From assembly GCF_025567385.1 (NCBI RefSeq), contig NZ_JAOQJU010000007.1:62001-126000 (forward strand): a DNA stretch of 64,000 bases, in the 5' to 3' direction. Below the pieces are notes generated by a model that was not told where the DNA came from, did not search any database, and saw only the letters and a program-made list of their open reading frames with translations. This stretch comes from Claveliimonas acetigenes (lineage in GTDB: Bacteria > Bacillota > Clostridia > Lachnospirales > Lachnospiraceae). This document shows, piece after piece, positions 41,990 through 51,335 of this stretch (position 1 is the first letter of the stretch; every line of letters starts with the position of its first letter). A program made the position numbers and the translations under genes.

Positions 41990-43149
41990 ACTTTATCCAT
42001 AAATCCTTTTTTCTTAGGTTTTCCTTTGTCCTCACCCGACACCTGGTTCAGAGAATTTCCTGTCAGCTCATCGAATCTTCTCAGAGCTTCCTTCGCCTCT
42101 GCGCTCAGTCTCTCCGGTGTCTGAATTACCAGCGTCACATAATGATCGCCGCGCACCTGCGCATTCCGCACGGATGGCACGCCTTTTCCTTTCAGACGGA
42201 CCTTGGTATCTGTCTTGGTTCCTGGTTTTATATTATACAATACTTCTCCGTCTACTGTCTTGATGCGGATGTCTCCGCCAAGCGCTGCCTGGGCAAAACT
42301 AATCGGCACGGTAGAGAAAATATGCATATCCTGCCGCTGGAAAATCGGATGTCTGGATACCGTCACCTCTACCAGCAAATCTCCTCTCGGTCCGCCATTG
42401 ACACCCGGCTCACCTTTTTCACGGATTCTTACACTCTGCCCGTTATCGATACCAGCCGGAATAGATACGGATATCTTCTTCTTGCTTGCCGTGTAACCTG
42501 TTCCTCCACAATCCGGACATTTCTCACGAATCACCTTACCGGTTCCCCGGCAATCCGGACAAGTCTGGACATTCTGAACCGTTCCGAAGAAGGACTGCTG
42601 TGTATAGACAATCTGTCCTTTACCGCCACATTTTGAACAAGTCTCCGGCGATGTCCCCGGCTTCGCTCCAGTACCATTACATTTACTGCAAGGTTCCTTT
42701 AACACGACCTCCAGCTCTTTCTCGCACCCAAAAACCGCTTCTTCAAAGGTAATACGCACACCTTTGCGGATATTCGCACCCTTCATCGGTCCCTGGCTCG
42801 CACGTCCGCTTCTTCTGCCACCGCCAAACAAATCGCCAAAAATGTCGCCAAAGATATCACTGAAATCAGCTCCGTTGAAGTCAAATCCACCGAAACCTCC
42901 CGCTCCGCCTGCTCCACCTTCAAATGCAGCATGACCATACTGATCATACTGCCGGCGTTTCTCCGGATCACTTAAGACTGCATAAGCTTCGGATGCTTCT
43001 TTGAACTTTTTTTCAGCTTCAGCATCACCCGGATTCATATCCGGGTGATACTTTTTGGCTACTTTTCTATACGCTTTTTTAAGAGTCGCTTCGTCAGCAT
43101 CTTTAGCGACGCCCAACACTTCATAGTAATCTCTCTTTGTCTCAGCCAT
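41968..43149 (-). CDS. dnaJ: Chaperone DnaJ
   Basis: DnaJ delivers unfolded proteins to DnaK and stimulates its ATPase. The 393-aa protein has the J domain with HPD (about residues 33-35 in KKYHPDMNPG), a Gly/Phe-rich stretch (about 75-115), four CxxCxGxG zinc repeats (CSKCNGTG, CSKCGGKG, CPDCRGTG, CPDCGGTG; about 160-225) and a C-terminal substrate/dimer domain. AAGGAAGTATAAAC in the end of dnaK precedes the ATG, two bases after its stop. It is last in hrcA-grpE-dnaK-dnaJ. Confidence 0.97.
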   Translation of the reverse strand: MAETKRDYYEVLGVAKDADEATLKKAYRKVAKKYHPDMNPGDAEAEKKFKEASEAYAVLSDPEKRRQYDQYGHAAFEGGAGGAGGFGGFDFNGADFSDIFGDIFGDLFGGGRRSGRASQGPMKGANIRKGVRITFEEAVFGCEKELEVVLKEPCSKCNGTGAKPGTSPETCSKCGGKGQIVYTQQSFFGTVQNVQTCPDCRGTGKVIREKCPDCGGTGYTASKKKISVSIPAGIDNGQSVRIREKGEPGVNGGPRGDLLVEVTVSRHPIFQRQDMHIFSTVPISFAQAALGGDIRIKTVDGEVLYNIKPGTKTDTKVRLKGKGVPSVRNAQVRGDHYVTLVIQTPERLSAEAKEALRRFDELTGNSLNQVSGEDKGKPKKKGFMDKVKEAFDD

Positions 43150-43151
43150 GT

Positions 43152-45032
43152 TTATACTTCCTTATAATCTCCGTCTACTACATCATCGCCTGCGAATCCA
43201 TCCGGCGCCGGACCTGCTCCTGCTCCCATGTCAGGGCCTGCTCCCTGTGTACCTGCGGCTCCTGCCGCTCCGGCCTGTTCATAAACCTTGGTAAACAGCT
43301 TCTGGGCGCTTGCCATCAGCTTCTCCTTGCCGGCTTTCATCTCTGCAACCTGCGCATCGGATATATCATCCATATTAATCTTTGCAAGCAGATCTTCCAG
43401 CTCTTTGCAGTCAGCCTCAACCGCTGCCTTATCTGCTGCATCCAGCTTATCTCCTACTTCTTCCATTGCCTTTCTGGTCTGGAATACCATAGCGTCTGCA
43501 TCATTCTTTGCGTCAATACCTTCTTTACGCTTCTTATCCTGCGCCTCAAATGCCGCTGCTTCTTTTACAGCTTTATCAATGTCTTCGTCGGACATGTTAG
43601 AACCTGCCGTAATCGTAATATGCTGTTCTTTTCCGGTTCCAAGGTCTTTCGCAGAAACATTTACAATACCATTGGCATCAATATCGAAAGTAACTTCAAT
43701 CTGCGGGATTCCACGCGGTGCCGGCGGAATTCCATCCAGTCTGAACTGTCCGAGAGACTTATTGTCTCTTGCAAACTGTCTCTCACCCTGTACGACGTTA
43801 ATATCTACTGCTGTCTGGTTATCTGCTGCCGTAGAGAAAATCTGGCTCTTCTTTGTAGGAATCGTCGTATTTCTCTCAATCAGCCTTGTTGCAACACCAC
43901 CCATTGTCTCGATGGAAAGAGAAAGCGGAGTTACATCCAGAAGAAGGATGTCGCCTGCGCCTGCATCTCCGGCTAATTTACCGCCCTGTACAGAAGCGCC
44001 GAGCGCTACACATTCATCCGGGTTCAAAGACTTGCTCGGCTCTTTTCCTGTAAGCTGTCTTACCTTATCCTGTACCGCCGGGATACGTGTAGAACCGCCT
44101 ACCAAAAGTACCTGACCCAGCTCAGAAGCTGTAATTCCCGCATCAGATAATGCTCTTGTCACAGGCTCTGCTGTCTTCTCTACCAGGTCATGTGTCAGCT
44201 CATCAAACTTAGCTCTTGTAAGATTCATATCAAAATGCTTCGGACCCTCCGCTGTAGCTGTAATGAACGGCAGATTAATATTGGTTGTTGTAGCAGAAGA
44301 TAATTCCTTCTTCGCCTTCTCTGCCGCTTCTTTCAATCTCTGGAGTGCCATTTTATCTACAGACAGATCTACGCCTTCCATCTTCTTAAACTCAGCCAGC
44401 ATATAATCTGTAATCTTCTGGTCGAAGTCATCTCCGCCCAATCTGTTATTGCCCGCTGTGGAAAGTACTTCGATAACACCGTCGCCGATTTCAATGATAG
44501 ATACATCAAATGTACCGCCGCCAAGGTCGTATACCATGATCTTCTGCTCTTTTTCATTATCCAGGCCATATGCAAGAGCCGCTGCCGTAGGCTCGTTGAT
44601 AATACGCTTTACATCAAGGCCTGCAATCTTACCTGCGTCCTTGGTAGCCTGACGCTGTGCATCGTTAAAATAAGCCGGAACGGTAATGACTGCTTCCGTA
44701 ACCTTCTCTCCAAGATATCCTTCTGCATCTGCTTTCAGTTTCTGCAGAATCATTGCGGAAATCTCCTGCGGAGAATATTTCTTACCATCAATTGTCACTT
44801 TATAATCTGAACCCATCTCTCTCTTAATAGAAGAGATTGTCTTCTCTGCGTTCGTTACTGCCTGACGCTTTGCCGGCTCGCCCACCAGACGCTCACCTGT
44901 CTTTGTAAATGCAACTACGGACGGTGTTGTTCTCGCGCCTTCTGTGTTTGCGATGACTACCGGCTGTCCGCCTTCCATAACGGCAACACAGCTATTTGTT
45001 GTACCTAAGTCAATACCAATTATTTTTCCCAT
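43152..45032 (-). CDS. dnaK: Chaperone DnaK (Hsp70)
   Basis: The 626-aa Hsp70 has the nucleotide-binding domain (about residues 1-360; IGIDLGTTNSCVAVM, VYDLGGGTFDVSI, VLLVGGSTRIPAVQ), the linker and beta-sandwich substrate domain (about 365-480; DILLLDVTPLSLSIET) and a helical lid ending in a Gly/Ala-rich tail (GAGPDMGAGAG) with the acidic end DDVVDGDYKEV. The Gram-positive deletion in the ATPase domain is consistent with the length. It is the third gene of the CIRCE-controlled operon. Confidence 0.98.
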   Translation of the reverse strand: MGKIIGIDLGTTNSCVAVMEGGQPVVIANTEGARTTPSVVAFTKTGERLVGEPAKRQAVTNAEKTISSIKREMGSDYKVTIDGKKYSPQEISAMILQKLKADAEGYLGEKVTEAVITVPAYFNDAQRQATKDAGKIAGLDVKRIINEPTAAALAYGLDNEKEQKIMVYDLGGGTFDVSIIEIGDGVIEVLSTAGNNRLGGDDFDQKITDYMLAEFKKMEGVDLSVDKMALQRLKEAAEKAKKELSSATTTNINLPFITATAEGPKHFDMNLTRAKFDELTHDLVEKTAEPVTRALSDAGITASELGQVLLVGGSTRIPAVQDKVRQLTGKEPSKSLNPDECVALGASVQGGKLAGDAGAGDILLLDVTPLSLSIETMGGVATRLIERNTTIPTKKSQIFSTAADNQTAVDINVVQGERQFARDNKSLGQFRLDGIPPAPRGIPQIEVTFDIDANGIVNVSAKDLGTGKEQHITITAGSNMSDEDIDKAVKEAAAFEAQDKKRKEGIDAKNDADAMVFQTRKAMEEVGDKLDAADKAAVEADCKELEDLLAKINMDDISDAQVAEMKAGKEKLMASAQKLFTKVYEQAGAAGAAGTQGAGPDMGAGAGPAPDGFAGDDVVDGDYKEV

Positions 45033-45070
45033 GATTCTATTCCTCCTATAATGAATTTAAATTACCAATA

Positions 45071-45754
45071 TTAATTCGCAACCTTGACCATACTGTGTCT
45101 CACTACGGAGTCACGATACATATATCCTTTTTGGAATTCTTCGGCTACGATATTTTCCCCGAAGCTCTCATCTTCCACATGCATAACTGCATTGTGGAAA
45201 TCAGGATTAAATTCCTGACCGACAGCCTCTATGGGCTTTACGCCTGCCTCTTCCAGTGTCGTCATAAGCTGCTTATAAACCTTCTCCATTCCCTGAACGA
45301 ATGGATTTTCTTTTTCTTCTCCGGCCACCGCTGCAAGCCCTCTCTCAAAATTGTCTACAACCGGAAGAATCTTTTCTATGATATCTTTCGCCCCTACTTC
45401 GTACATCTGGGACTTCTCCCTTTCTGTACGCTTGCGGAAGTTATCAAACTCTGCCATCTGACGGGTAAGTTTATCCGTCAGCTCTTCTATTTTCTCATCT
45501 TTCTTATCTTTTTTATTCTTTTTCCCGAAAAACTTGTTCTTTTTCTGTCCATCCTCTGACGGTTCTTCCTCAGAACCATCCTCAGGCTCCTGTCCGTCCT
45601 CCGGGACATCCTCTGCCGTCTCTGCGCCAGTCTCTTCCTCAGCCGGAGTCTTCTCAGCATTTTCCTGCTGCGCTGCTTTCTTCGCCTCTTCGACGGCTTC
45701 TTTCACCATCTCTTCCTGACTCTTCTCCTGATTCATTTCCTGATTTTTATCCAA
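45071..45754 (-). CDS. grpE: Nucleotide exchange factor GrpE
   Basis: GrpE opens DnaK to release ADP. About 227 aa: a long, acidic, disordered N-terminal region (EETGAETAEDVPEDGQEPEDGS-type repeats), a Lys-rich segment, a long helix with QMAEFDNFRKRTEREK and the C-terminal beta domain with GVKPIEAVGQEFNPDFHNAVMH-type family signature and GYMYRDSVVRHSMVKVA. The start is uncertain. A TTG at 45754 has the AAGGTGG site at a proper distance; a GTG at 45766 and an ATG at 45736 are in frame but badly placed. It follows hrcA closely. Confidence 0.94.
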   Translation of the reverse strand: MDKNQEMNQEKSQEEMVKEAVEEAKKAAQQENAEKTPAEEETGAETAEDVPEDGQEPEDGSEEEPSEDGQKKNKFFGKKNKKDKKDEKIEELTDKLTRQMAEFDNFRKRTEREKSQMYEVGAKDIIEKILPVVDNFERGLAAVAGEEKENPFVQGMEKVYKQLMTTLEEAGVKPIEAVGQEFNPDFHNAVMHVEDESFGENIVAEEFQKGYMYRDSVVRHSMVKVAN

Positions 45755-45771
45755 GGGTCCTTCCACCTTTC

Positions 45772-46815
45772 TTACACTTTTTTATGGAAAATCGCATCCA
45801 GCTCATTCTGCAAATGCTTCAGCGATTTTAATACATGTTCATAATCCATCCGCTTCGGTCCGATAATACCAATTGTTCCCTTCATACCATCTCCCAATTC
45901 ATAAGTTGCAGTTACAACGCTGCAGTCTTTCATGGTCTGAACCGGTGTCTCATCTCCGATATATACCTGAATTCCGGTATTCTCTTCCTGTGACAGTGTC
46001 TGTGTCACCAGTTCGGTAAGCTGCTGCTTCTCTTCAAATGCACTGATGATTTCCTGCGCACTCTGCTTATCCGAAAGTTCCGGATATTTGAAAATATTGG
46101 TCGCCCCGCTGGTGTAGATCTGCATATCCTCGTCGATCTGGATAGCATCAGCCACAGCATCCAACACATTACTAATTACCTTACTGTGAATCCCTGCCTG
46201 CTCCTTCAGCCTTGCAATCAGCCCCAGATTAATCTCTTCTATGGACATACCATTAAGTGTGGTATTCAGCAACATATTCAGCTTGAGAAGATTTTCACTG
46301 CTAAGCTCTTCGCCTACGGTAATGATTTTGTTCTTAATCACATTGCCTCCCAGCACGATCACTGCAATAATCTGCTCTTCATCAACCTGTGAAAGCTGAA
46401 TAAACTTAATCTTATTAGCACTGTTCATGGGAGTCGAAATCATTGTAGCATAATTGGTGTTGTTCGCGAGAACCTTTGCTGCCTGCTTCAGAAGAAGTTC
46501 CATCTTATCTGCCTTCTCAAGCATCTGTTCCTGCATCTCATTGAGCTCCTGCTCCTTCTCCTCCATCAGCATATCTACATATAACCGGTAACCTTTGTCA
46601 GAAGGAATCCGCCCTGCGGATGTGTGAGGCTGTAGAATATAGCCAAGCTCTTCCAGATCCGCCATCTCATTTCTGATGGTAGCAGAACTCAGATTCAAAT
46701 CCGTATATTTGGAAATGGTTCTTGAACCTACCGGCTCGCCTGTTTCCAAATATGTCTGGATGATTGCGTGTAATATTTTCATCTTTCTCTCACCCAGCTG
46801 GTCTTTCGCCTGCAT
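45772..46815 (-). CDS. hrcA: Heat-inducible transcription repressor HrcA
   Basis: HrcA binds CIRCE and represses its own operon; unfolding stress removes it. The 347-aa protein has the N-terminal winged helix (LNLSSATIRNEMADLEELGYI; about residues 30-60), followed by HTSAGRIPSDKGYRLYVD, and the GAF-like dimer domain with GPKRMDYEHVLKSLKHL near the end. GGAGGCGAAGAG precedes the ATG. CIRCE lies 25 bases upstream. Confidence 0.97.
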   Translation of the reverse strand: MQAKDQLGERKMKILHAIIQTYLETGEPVGSRTISKYTDLNLSSATIRNEMADLEELGYILQPHTSAGRIPSDKGYRLYVDMLMEEKEQELNEMQEQMLEKADKMELLLKQAAKVLANNTNYATMISTPMNSANKIKFIQLSQVDEEQIIAVIVLGGNVIKNKIITVGEELSSENLLKLNMLLNTTLNGMSIEEINLGLIARLKEQAGIHSKVISNVLDAVADAIQIDEDMQIYTSGATNIFKYPELSDKQSAQEIISAFEEKQQLTELVTQTLSQEENTGIQVYIGDETPVQTMKDCSVVTATYELGDGMKGTIGIIGPKRMDYEHVLKSLKHLQNELDAIFHKKV

Positions 46816-46839
46816 CTCTTCGCCTCCTTCTTCTTTCTG

Positions 46840-46909
46840 TTAGCACTCATTTAATCCGAGTGCTAATCTTTACGACTATTAATTTAGCACTACTGCTTTC
46901 ATTTGTCAA
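46840..46909 (-). promoter_or_regulatory. CIRCE operator and promoter of the hrcA operon
   Basis: TTAGCACTC-N9-GAGTGCTAA (46840-46866) is a perfect CIRCE element. On the minus strand TTGACA (46904-46909) and TAAATT (46881-46886) are 17 bases apart just upstream, so CIRCE covers the start region. Confidence 0.95.
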
Positions 46910-46932
46910 CACTGTTTATATTTTTTTTATTT

Positions 46933-46983
46933 TGTTAATTGGGGACGTAGTAAAGCGACGCTTTACTACGTCCCCAATTAACA
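46933..46983. repeat. REP palindrome, left end of the RAYT unit
   Basis: Perfect 25-bp arms around a single A. The core GACGTAGTAAAGCG and its complement are shared with the other two copies; the flanking GGG/CCC differs from CAG/CTG in those. Confidence 0.9.
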
Positions 46984-47897
46984 TTTGTGGTGTACCCAAC
47001 TGTCATTTCCCCTGTACCTATCTATCCACTATCCACTTTATTATAAACATCCGTACACAATTTTTCTGCTCTTCGTACACCTATTTTTAATTTCTCGCAC
47101 AATCTTTTTATGTACTCTTTCCTGTTTTCCTTTTCTTCAAATACCTGATGCAATAACGTCAGCTTCTTTTCTTCATATAACTTTTCTGCAATATATAATG
47201 CAAGCTCCATATATTGCAATTTCACATCATCCGAATAATCTAAAAATAATTCTGTTTGCCGTATTCTATGAAAATCTTCAAACTCAGAATAATCACGAAA
47301 ATGTTCTTTATATATACGAATTGCTTTTGAATCCAATATGCCTGTCGTTTCTGTCATATAATCTGCCATACTGCTATATTTATAGCGCACCGGATTTTTT
47401 ACCATATTAGCTTTCACAGGATTCAGATGAATATATCTTAAACATGTCCAAAAATATCTGTCATTCTCAATACACTCACTCATGAAACGATTTTGAAAGA
47501 CATGTCCATTTCGACGATGTTTATAATTATAATAGGATGCGTACTCTGCTAAAACCTTAGCCATGAACAAAGATAATACTTCGATTTCTGCCCGAATGAT
47601 AAAATGGGCATGATTAGACATAATACAATATGAATATATTTCAACTTCCAGTTTCTCAAGATGTTTTAAAATAATCTTTTTTAAGTAAAGTTTTTCACGC
47701 TGCATATAAAATATTTTTTCTTTATTTATTCCTTTTACTACAACATGATAAATACCTGTTGCACTCTTTTTTCGTCTGCATGTTGCCATTTCAGCCCTCC
47801 TTCCGTCTAATCAGGTACAGGGCAAAATGCAGTTGGGTACACCACAAATGTTAATTGCAGACGTAGTAAAGCGACGCTTTACTACGTCTGCAATTAA
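46935..47897 (-). mobile_element. RAYT/REP mobile unit with 85-bp inverted ends
   Basis: The termini 46935-47019 and 47813-47897 are near-perfect inverted copies, each 85 bp. Each end has an outer palindrome built on GACGTAGTAAAGCG, then ACATTTGTGGTGTACCCAAC and a CCTGTACCT motif. A Y1 transposase gene fills the middle. The unit lies between the hrcA promoter and a gene whose stop codon touches the right palindrome, so it sits neatly in an intergenic space. Confidence 0.85.
47022..47789 (-). CDS. REP-associated tyrosine transposase (Y1, IS200/IS605-like)
   Basis: RAYTs cut single-stranded REP hairpins with an HUH active site and one Tyr. The 255-aa protein has the start block SATGIYHVVVKGINKEKIF, the HUH motif in IMSNHAHFII (His-Ala-His, about residues 60-62) and the Tyr region RYIHLNPVKANMV (about 120-132). 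The C-terminal part is helical with a putative helix-turn-helix. GGAAGGAGGGC precedes the ATG. It is intact and lies between two REP palindromes, as expected of a possibly active element. Confidence 0.93.
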   Translation of the reverse strand: MATCRRKKSATGIYHVVVKGINKEKIFYMQREKLYLKKIILKHLEKLEVEIYSYCIMSNHAHFIIRAEIEVLSLFMAKVLAEYASYYNYKHRRNGHVFQNRFMSECIENDRYFWTCLRYIHLNPVKANMVKNPVRYKYSSMADYMTETTGILDSKAIRIYKEHFRDYSEFEDFHRIRQTELFLDYSDDVKLQYMELALYIAEKLYEEKKLTLLHQVFEEKENRKEYIKRLCEKLKIGVRRAEKLCTDVYNKVDSG

Positions 47898-47898
47898 C
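47850..47898. repeat. REP palindrome, right end of the RAYT unit
   Basis: Perfect 24-bp arms around a single A, inverted relative to the left copy. Its last base touches the stop codon of the 97-aa gene. Confidence 0.9.
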
Positions 47899-48191
47899 TA
47901 GCTCAGTTCCACCTTTGCCGCTTCGTCCGGCTTGAACTCATTCTCCAGATCGTAAATATTATGCCCGGTAGACTCACCCAGCACACGCCCCTCCAGAGAA
48001 TAACAGCGGATAAAGCGCTTTACGTCAATGCTTGACCAATGCTCTACATCCCAGCTCATATATCCGTCTTCGTCGGATTTTTTCTCTTTCAAGTACAGAT
48101 CCACCTGGCGTCCATCCCGCATCAACTGAATCAATCCCCGTGTTCCGTCAACTTCTAATTCTACTTTTTTTACTGTGTCATATACTTTCAT
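47898..48191 (-). CDS. Hypothetical 97-aa cytoplasmic protein
   Basis: The protein starts MKVYDTVKKVELEVDGTRG and is mostly beta-strand with acidic loops: LIQLMRDGRQVDLYLKEKKS, YMSWDVEHWSSIDVKRFIRCYS and a final VLGESTGHNIYDLENEFKPDEA. There is no signal or membrane segment. GGAGGGAATGCAA precedes this ATG. A MATGQ-like upstream start would be too close to the site. The TAG stop abuts the REP palindrome. I do not recognise the family. Confidence 0.7.
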   Translation of the reverse strand: MKVYDTVKKVELEVDGTRGLIQLMRDGRQVDLYLKEKKSDEDGYMSWDVEHWSSIDVKRFIRCYSLEGRVLGESTGHNIYDLENEFKPDEAAKVELS

Positions 48192-48282
48192 TTGCATTCC
48201 CTCCACTTATGCATTGAGATACTTTTACATCGGTATACGATGATATCACTTATAGAAATTATACATTTTGTTATCTAAAAAC

Positions 48283-49602
48283 TCAATGCTGTTTGCGGAT
48301 AAATTCCATCCATTCTTTGATTTCTTTTTCTTTGCCGTTATCCCCCGGTTCATAAAACCTGGCATCTTTAATTTCATCCGGCAGGTACTGCTGTTCTACA
48401 TAGTGATGTGGATAATCGTGAGCATATTTGTAGCCGACCCCATGCCCCAGCTTCTGGGATCCGCCGTAATGTGCATCCTGCAAATGTGCCGGAACTGTTG
48501 TTTTATACTGCCTTACATTTTGGGTTGCCGCCGTGATTGCATTCACCGCCGAATTGCTCTTCGGAGCAGTCGCCACATACAGCACCGCCTGTGACAGGAT
48601 AATCTGTGCCTCCGGCATTCCTACCCGCTCCACTGCCTGAGCCGCGGATACCGCTACCGTCAGCGCCATAGGATCTGCATTCCCCACGTCCTCTGACGCG
48701 CAGATCATAATTCTCCTGGCAATAAACTTAATATCTTCCCCGGCATAAAGCATTTTCGCCAGATAATAAACTGCAGCATCAGGGTCTGAACCACGCATAC
48801 TTTTTATAAATGCAGAAATCGTATCGTAATGATTGTCCCCTGTCTTATCATAGCGGACCACCCGCTTCTGGATACATTCACCTGCCACATCCAGCGTCAG
48901 ATGTATCTTTCCATCCTCACTCCGTTCTGTGGTAAGAATTCCCAATTCCACTGCATTTAACGCATTTCTCGCATCTCCGCCTGCAATATCTGCAAGAAAT
49001 TCCAGGGCATCCTCGTCTATCTCTGCATGATAGCTCCCCATTCCCTTTTCTTTGTCATACACCGCCCGTTTCAACAATATTTTAATATCTTCTTTACTAA
49101 GAGGATACAATTCAAAAATGCTGGAACGGGAAAGTAACGCTCCATTTACCTCAAAATAAGGATTTTCCGTGGTCGCGCCAATCAGGATAATTGTCCCATC
49201 CTCTACAAAAGGAAGGAGATAGTCTTGCTGTCCTTTATTAAAACGATGAATCTCATCTATGAAAAGAATGGTTTTCTTCCGGTACATCCCCTGCAGTTCT
49301 TTCGCCTGCTTCACCACTTCTTCCATATCCTTCTTCCCTGCCACCGTCGCATTAATTTGGGTAAATTCTGCACTGGTGGTATTGGCAATTACCTTCGCCA
49401 GGGTGGTCTTGCCCGTTCCCGGCGGTCCGTAGAAGATAACGGAACTGATCTTATCTGCCTTAATTGCTCTGTACAGCAGCTTGTCCTTCCCGATAATATG
49501 CTGCTGCCCGACCACCTCTTCTAACGTCGTCGGCCTCAATCTGGATGCAAGCGGTGATTCCTTTTCCATATTTTGTTCCCTGACATAGTCAAATAAATCC
49601 AT
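48283..49602 (-). CDS. rarA: Replication-associated recombination protein A
   Basis: RarA/MgsA is a AAA+ ATPase of the clamp-loader clade that acts at stalled replication forks. The 439-aa protein has the family start PLASRLRPTTLEEVVGQQHI, Walker A GPPGTGKTTLA, Walker B ILFIDEIHRFNKGQQD, sensor 1 GATTENPYFEV, an Arg finger region LLSRSSIFEL and the C-terminal oligomerisation domain (SAVNAI, VPAHLQDAHY, GHGVGYKYAHDYP). AGAGGGATAACT precedes the ATG. Confidence 0.96.
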   Translation of the reverse strand: MDLFDYVREQNMEKESPLASRLRPTTLEEVVGQQHIIGKDKLLYRAIKADKISSVIFYGPPGTGKTTLAKVIANTTSAEFTQINATVAGKKDMEEVVKQAKELQGMYRKKTILFIDEIHRFNKGQQDYLLPFVEDGTIILIGATTENPYFEVNGALLSRSSIFELYPLSKEDIKILLKRAVYDKEKGMGSYHAEIDEDALEFLADIAGGDARNALNAVELGILTTERSEDGKIHLTLDVAGECIQKRVVRYDKTGDNHYDTISAFIKSMRGSDPDAAVYYLAKMLYAGEDIKFIARRIMICASEDVGNADPMALTVAVSAAQAVERVGMPEAQIILSQAVLYVATAPKSNSAVNAITAATQNVRQYKTTVPAHLQDAHYGGSQKLGHGVGYKYAHDYPHHYVEQQYLPDEIKDARFYEPGDNGKEKEIKEWMEFIRKQH

Positions 49603-49638
49603 AGTTATCCCTCTGGTTCTTCTTTCTCTTTGTTTTCT

Positions 49639-50373
49639 CTAGTTTCCTGATTCATCCTGTAACCCCGCAAGATCTCTGATTACTTCCCCGGCAATCAAAA
49701 GCCCTGCCACCGGGGGCACGAAAGAAATGCTGCCGGGTATGCTTCTTCTGGCGCCGGAAGCTTCTCCCGTCTCCCGTCCGGAAGTATCCACAGGCTTTTC
49801 TCTGGAATACAAGACCTTCAGATGCCTGATTCCCCTTGCCCGCAGTTCTTTCCGCATCACCTTGCAGAGCGGACAAACCGAGGTTTTGCTGATATCTGTT
49901 ATCTCAAATAATTCACCATGCAGCTTGTTGCCGGTTCCCATACTGCTGATTATAGGGATCTGGTATTCCGCAGCCTTCTGTACGAGAGCCAGTTTCGCCG
50001 TCACCGTATCGATGGCGTCCACTATATAGTCCACATGCTCTCTGAATAAACAGTCTATATTCTCCGGCATCACAAACATCTCATAGGTTCTTACCTCCGT
50101 ATCCGGACAAATATCTTCAATTCTTTTTTTCATAACTTTCGTCTTGTATTCTCCAACCGTACTGTGATATGCAATAGATTGCCTATTAATATTTGTCAAT
50201 GATACCGTATCATTGTCTACCAGAATCAACTTCCCCACACCGCACCTTGCAAGTGCTTCAATACAATGAGAGCCTACGCCCCCCACTCCCAGCACCATCA
50301 CTGCCGAATCTTTCAGCTTCCCAAGCTTTTCTCTTCCCACTAATAATTCTGTCCTGGAAAATTCATGTATCAT
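49639..50373 (-). CDS. tcdA: tRNA threonylcarbamoyladenosine dehydratase
   Basis: TcdA cyclises t6A37 to ct6A in ANN-decoding tRNAs using ATP. The 244-aa E1-like protein has the nucleotide-binding loop VLGVGGVGSHCIEALARCG, LVDNDTVSLTNINRQ, DAIDTVTAKLAL and a C-terminal FVPPVAGLLIAGEVIRDL. The CxxC of zinc-binding relatives appears as VCPLC. The order rarA-tcdA on the same strand has about 36 bases between. AGTGGAGAAAAAGAC precedes the ATG. Confidence 0.92.
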   Translation of the reverse strand: MIHEFSRTELLVGREKLGKLKDSAVMVLGVGGVGSHCIEALARCGVGKLILVDNDTVSLTNINRQSIAYHSTVGEYKTKVMKKRIEDICPDTEVRTYEMFVMPENIDCLFREHVDYIVDAIDTVTAKLALVQKAAEYQIPIISSMGTGNKLHGELFEITDISKTSVCPLCKVMRKELRARGIRHLKVLYSREKPVDTSGRETGEASGARRSIPGSISFVPPVAGLLIAGEVIRDLAGLQDESGN

Positions 50374-50452
50374 GTCTTTTTCTCCACTTCCATTCTTCTG
50401 TTATCATTGTCCCACCTTCTATACCCTGATTTTATCAGCAGGCATGGAACCA

Positions 50453-51196
50453 TCAGTTCATAAGCAGCTCATCTACCGTGACGAATTCAAAGCCTCTTTC
50501 CGCCAAAATATCCACAATACGCAGCGCAGCTTCTACAGAACTTTTATAACAGTCATGCAATAGAATAATATCATTTTCTTCCGCTTCCGTCACTACCTTA
50601 TTCACAATTTCATCTACGTTCTCTGTGGTCCAGTCCAACGGATCCACCGTCCACATAACCGGCATTACTTCAAGCTCCAGCTCTAAATCACGCTGCCACA
50701 GCCCAAAGGGCGGCCGCATATACTCCGTATGTTTCCCTGTAATTGAATAAATCTCCTGATCCGCATCCATAATTTCCTGATAGGCCGCTTCATTCGATAC
50801 TTTGGTTATTTCAACATGATGATAAGTATGATTACCGATCAAATGTCCTTCTTCATCAAGCCGCTTTACCAGATCCGGATTTTTCTTTGCATTTTCTCCA
50901 ATCAGGAAAAAAGTAGCCTTTACTCCCCGTTCTTTCAATCCATCCAAAAGTATAGGCGTCCAACTACTGCTTGGTCCGTCATCAAAGGTCAGCGCAATCT
51001 TGGGCGGCTCCGTCACCATGGACGAGCTGACGTAGGCCGCCGCCTCTGCAAATTCTTCTCCCCGGATGATATCCGGTTCCACCTTTCCGTCCACATCGTC
51101 TGCATTTTCCATAAGAAATCCTGTCTGCCCTCCTACAGCCAGCGAAACGATTAAAACCAATGAATATGCAAGAATTTTTTTCCAATATTTCTTCAC
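50453..51196 (-). CDS. Membrane-anchored polysaccharide deacetylase
   Basis: The 247-aa protein has a signal anchor (about residues 8-28) and a NodB domain (about 65-245). Motifs: the catalytic Asp in ALTFDDGPS, metal His in GNHTYHH, the Arg-Pro block YMRPPFG, Trp-Asp in MWTVDPLDW and the final His in IILLHDC. It should remove N-acetyl groups from peptidoglycan or another polysaccharide at the cell surface. The start is a GTG behind AAAGGAGAG. It is divergent from the MATE gene. Confidence 0.9.
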   Translation of the reverse strand: MKKYWKKILAYSLVLIVSLAVGGQTGFLMENADDVDGKVEPDIIRGEEFAEAAAYVSSSMVTEPPKIALTFDDGPSSSWTPILLDGLKERGVKATFFLIGENAKKNPDLVKRLDEEGHLIGNHTYHHVEITKVSNEAAYQEIMDADQEIYSITGKHTEYMRPPFGLWQRDLELELEVMPVMWTVDPLDWTTENVDEIVNKVVTEAEENDIILLHDCYKSSVEAALRIVDILAERGFEFVTVDELLMN

Positions 51197-51265
51197 GCCA
51201 ACTCTCTCCTTTGCGCCGGATTCTTCTTCATATATATGAAAATGCCGAAAACAGTATGTTGCTCA

Positions 51266-51294
51266 TTGCATTATAAATTGCCGGATGTTATAAT
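51266..51294 (+). promoter_or_regulatory. MATE gene promoter
   Basis: TTGCAT (51266-51271) and TATAAT (51289-51294) are 17 bases apart, about 40 bases before the start at 51336. Confidence 0.6.
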
Positions 51295-51335
51295 AGGCGC
51301 TGCTACTTATATGGAAAACAAAGGAGGAAAATGTC

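Noticed and set aside
46933..47898. CRISPR-like reading of the repeated palindromes
   Set aside because: Only two copies flank a transposase and a third is 14 kb away, with no regular spacers. REP/RAYT explains them.
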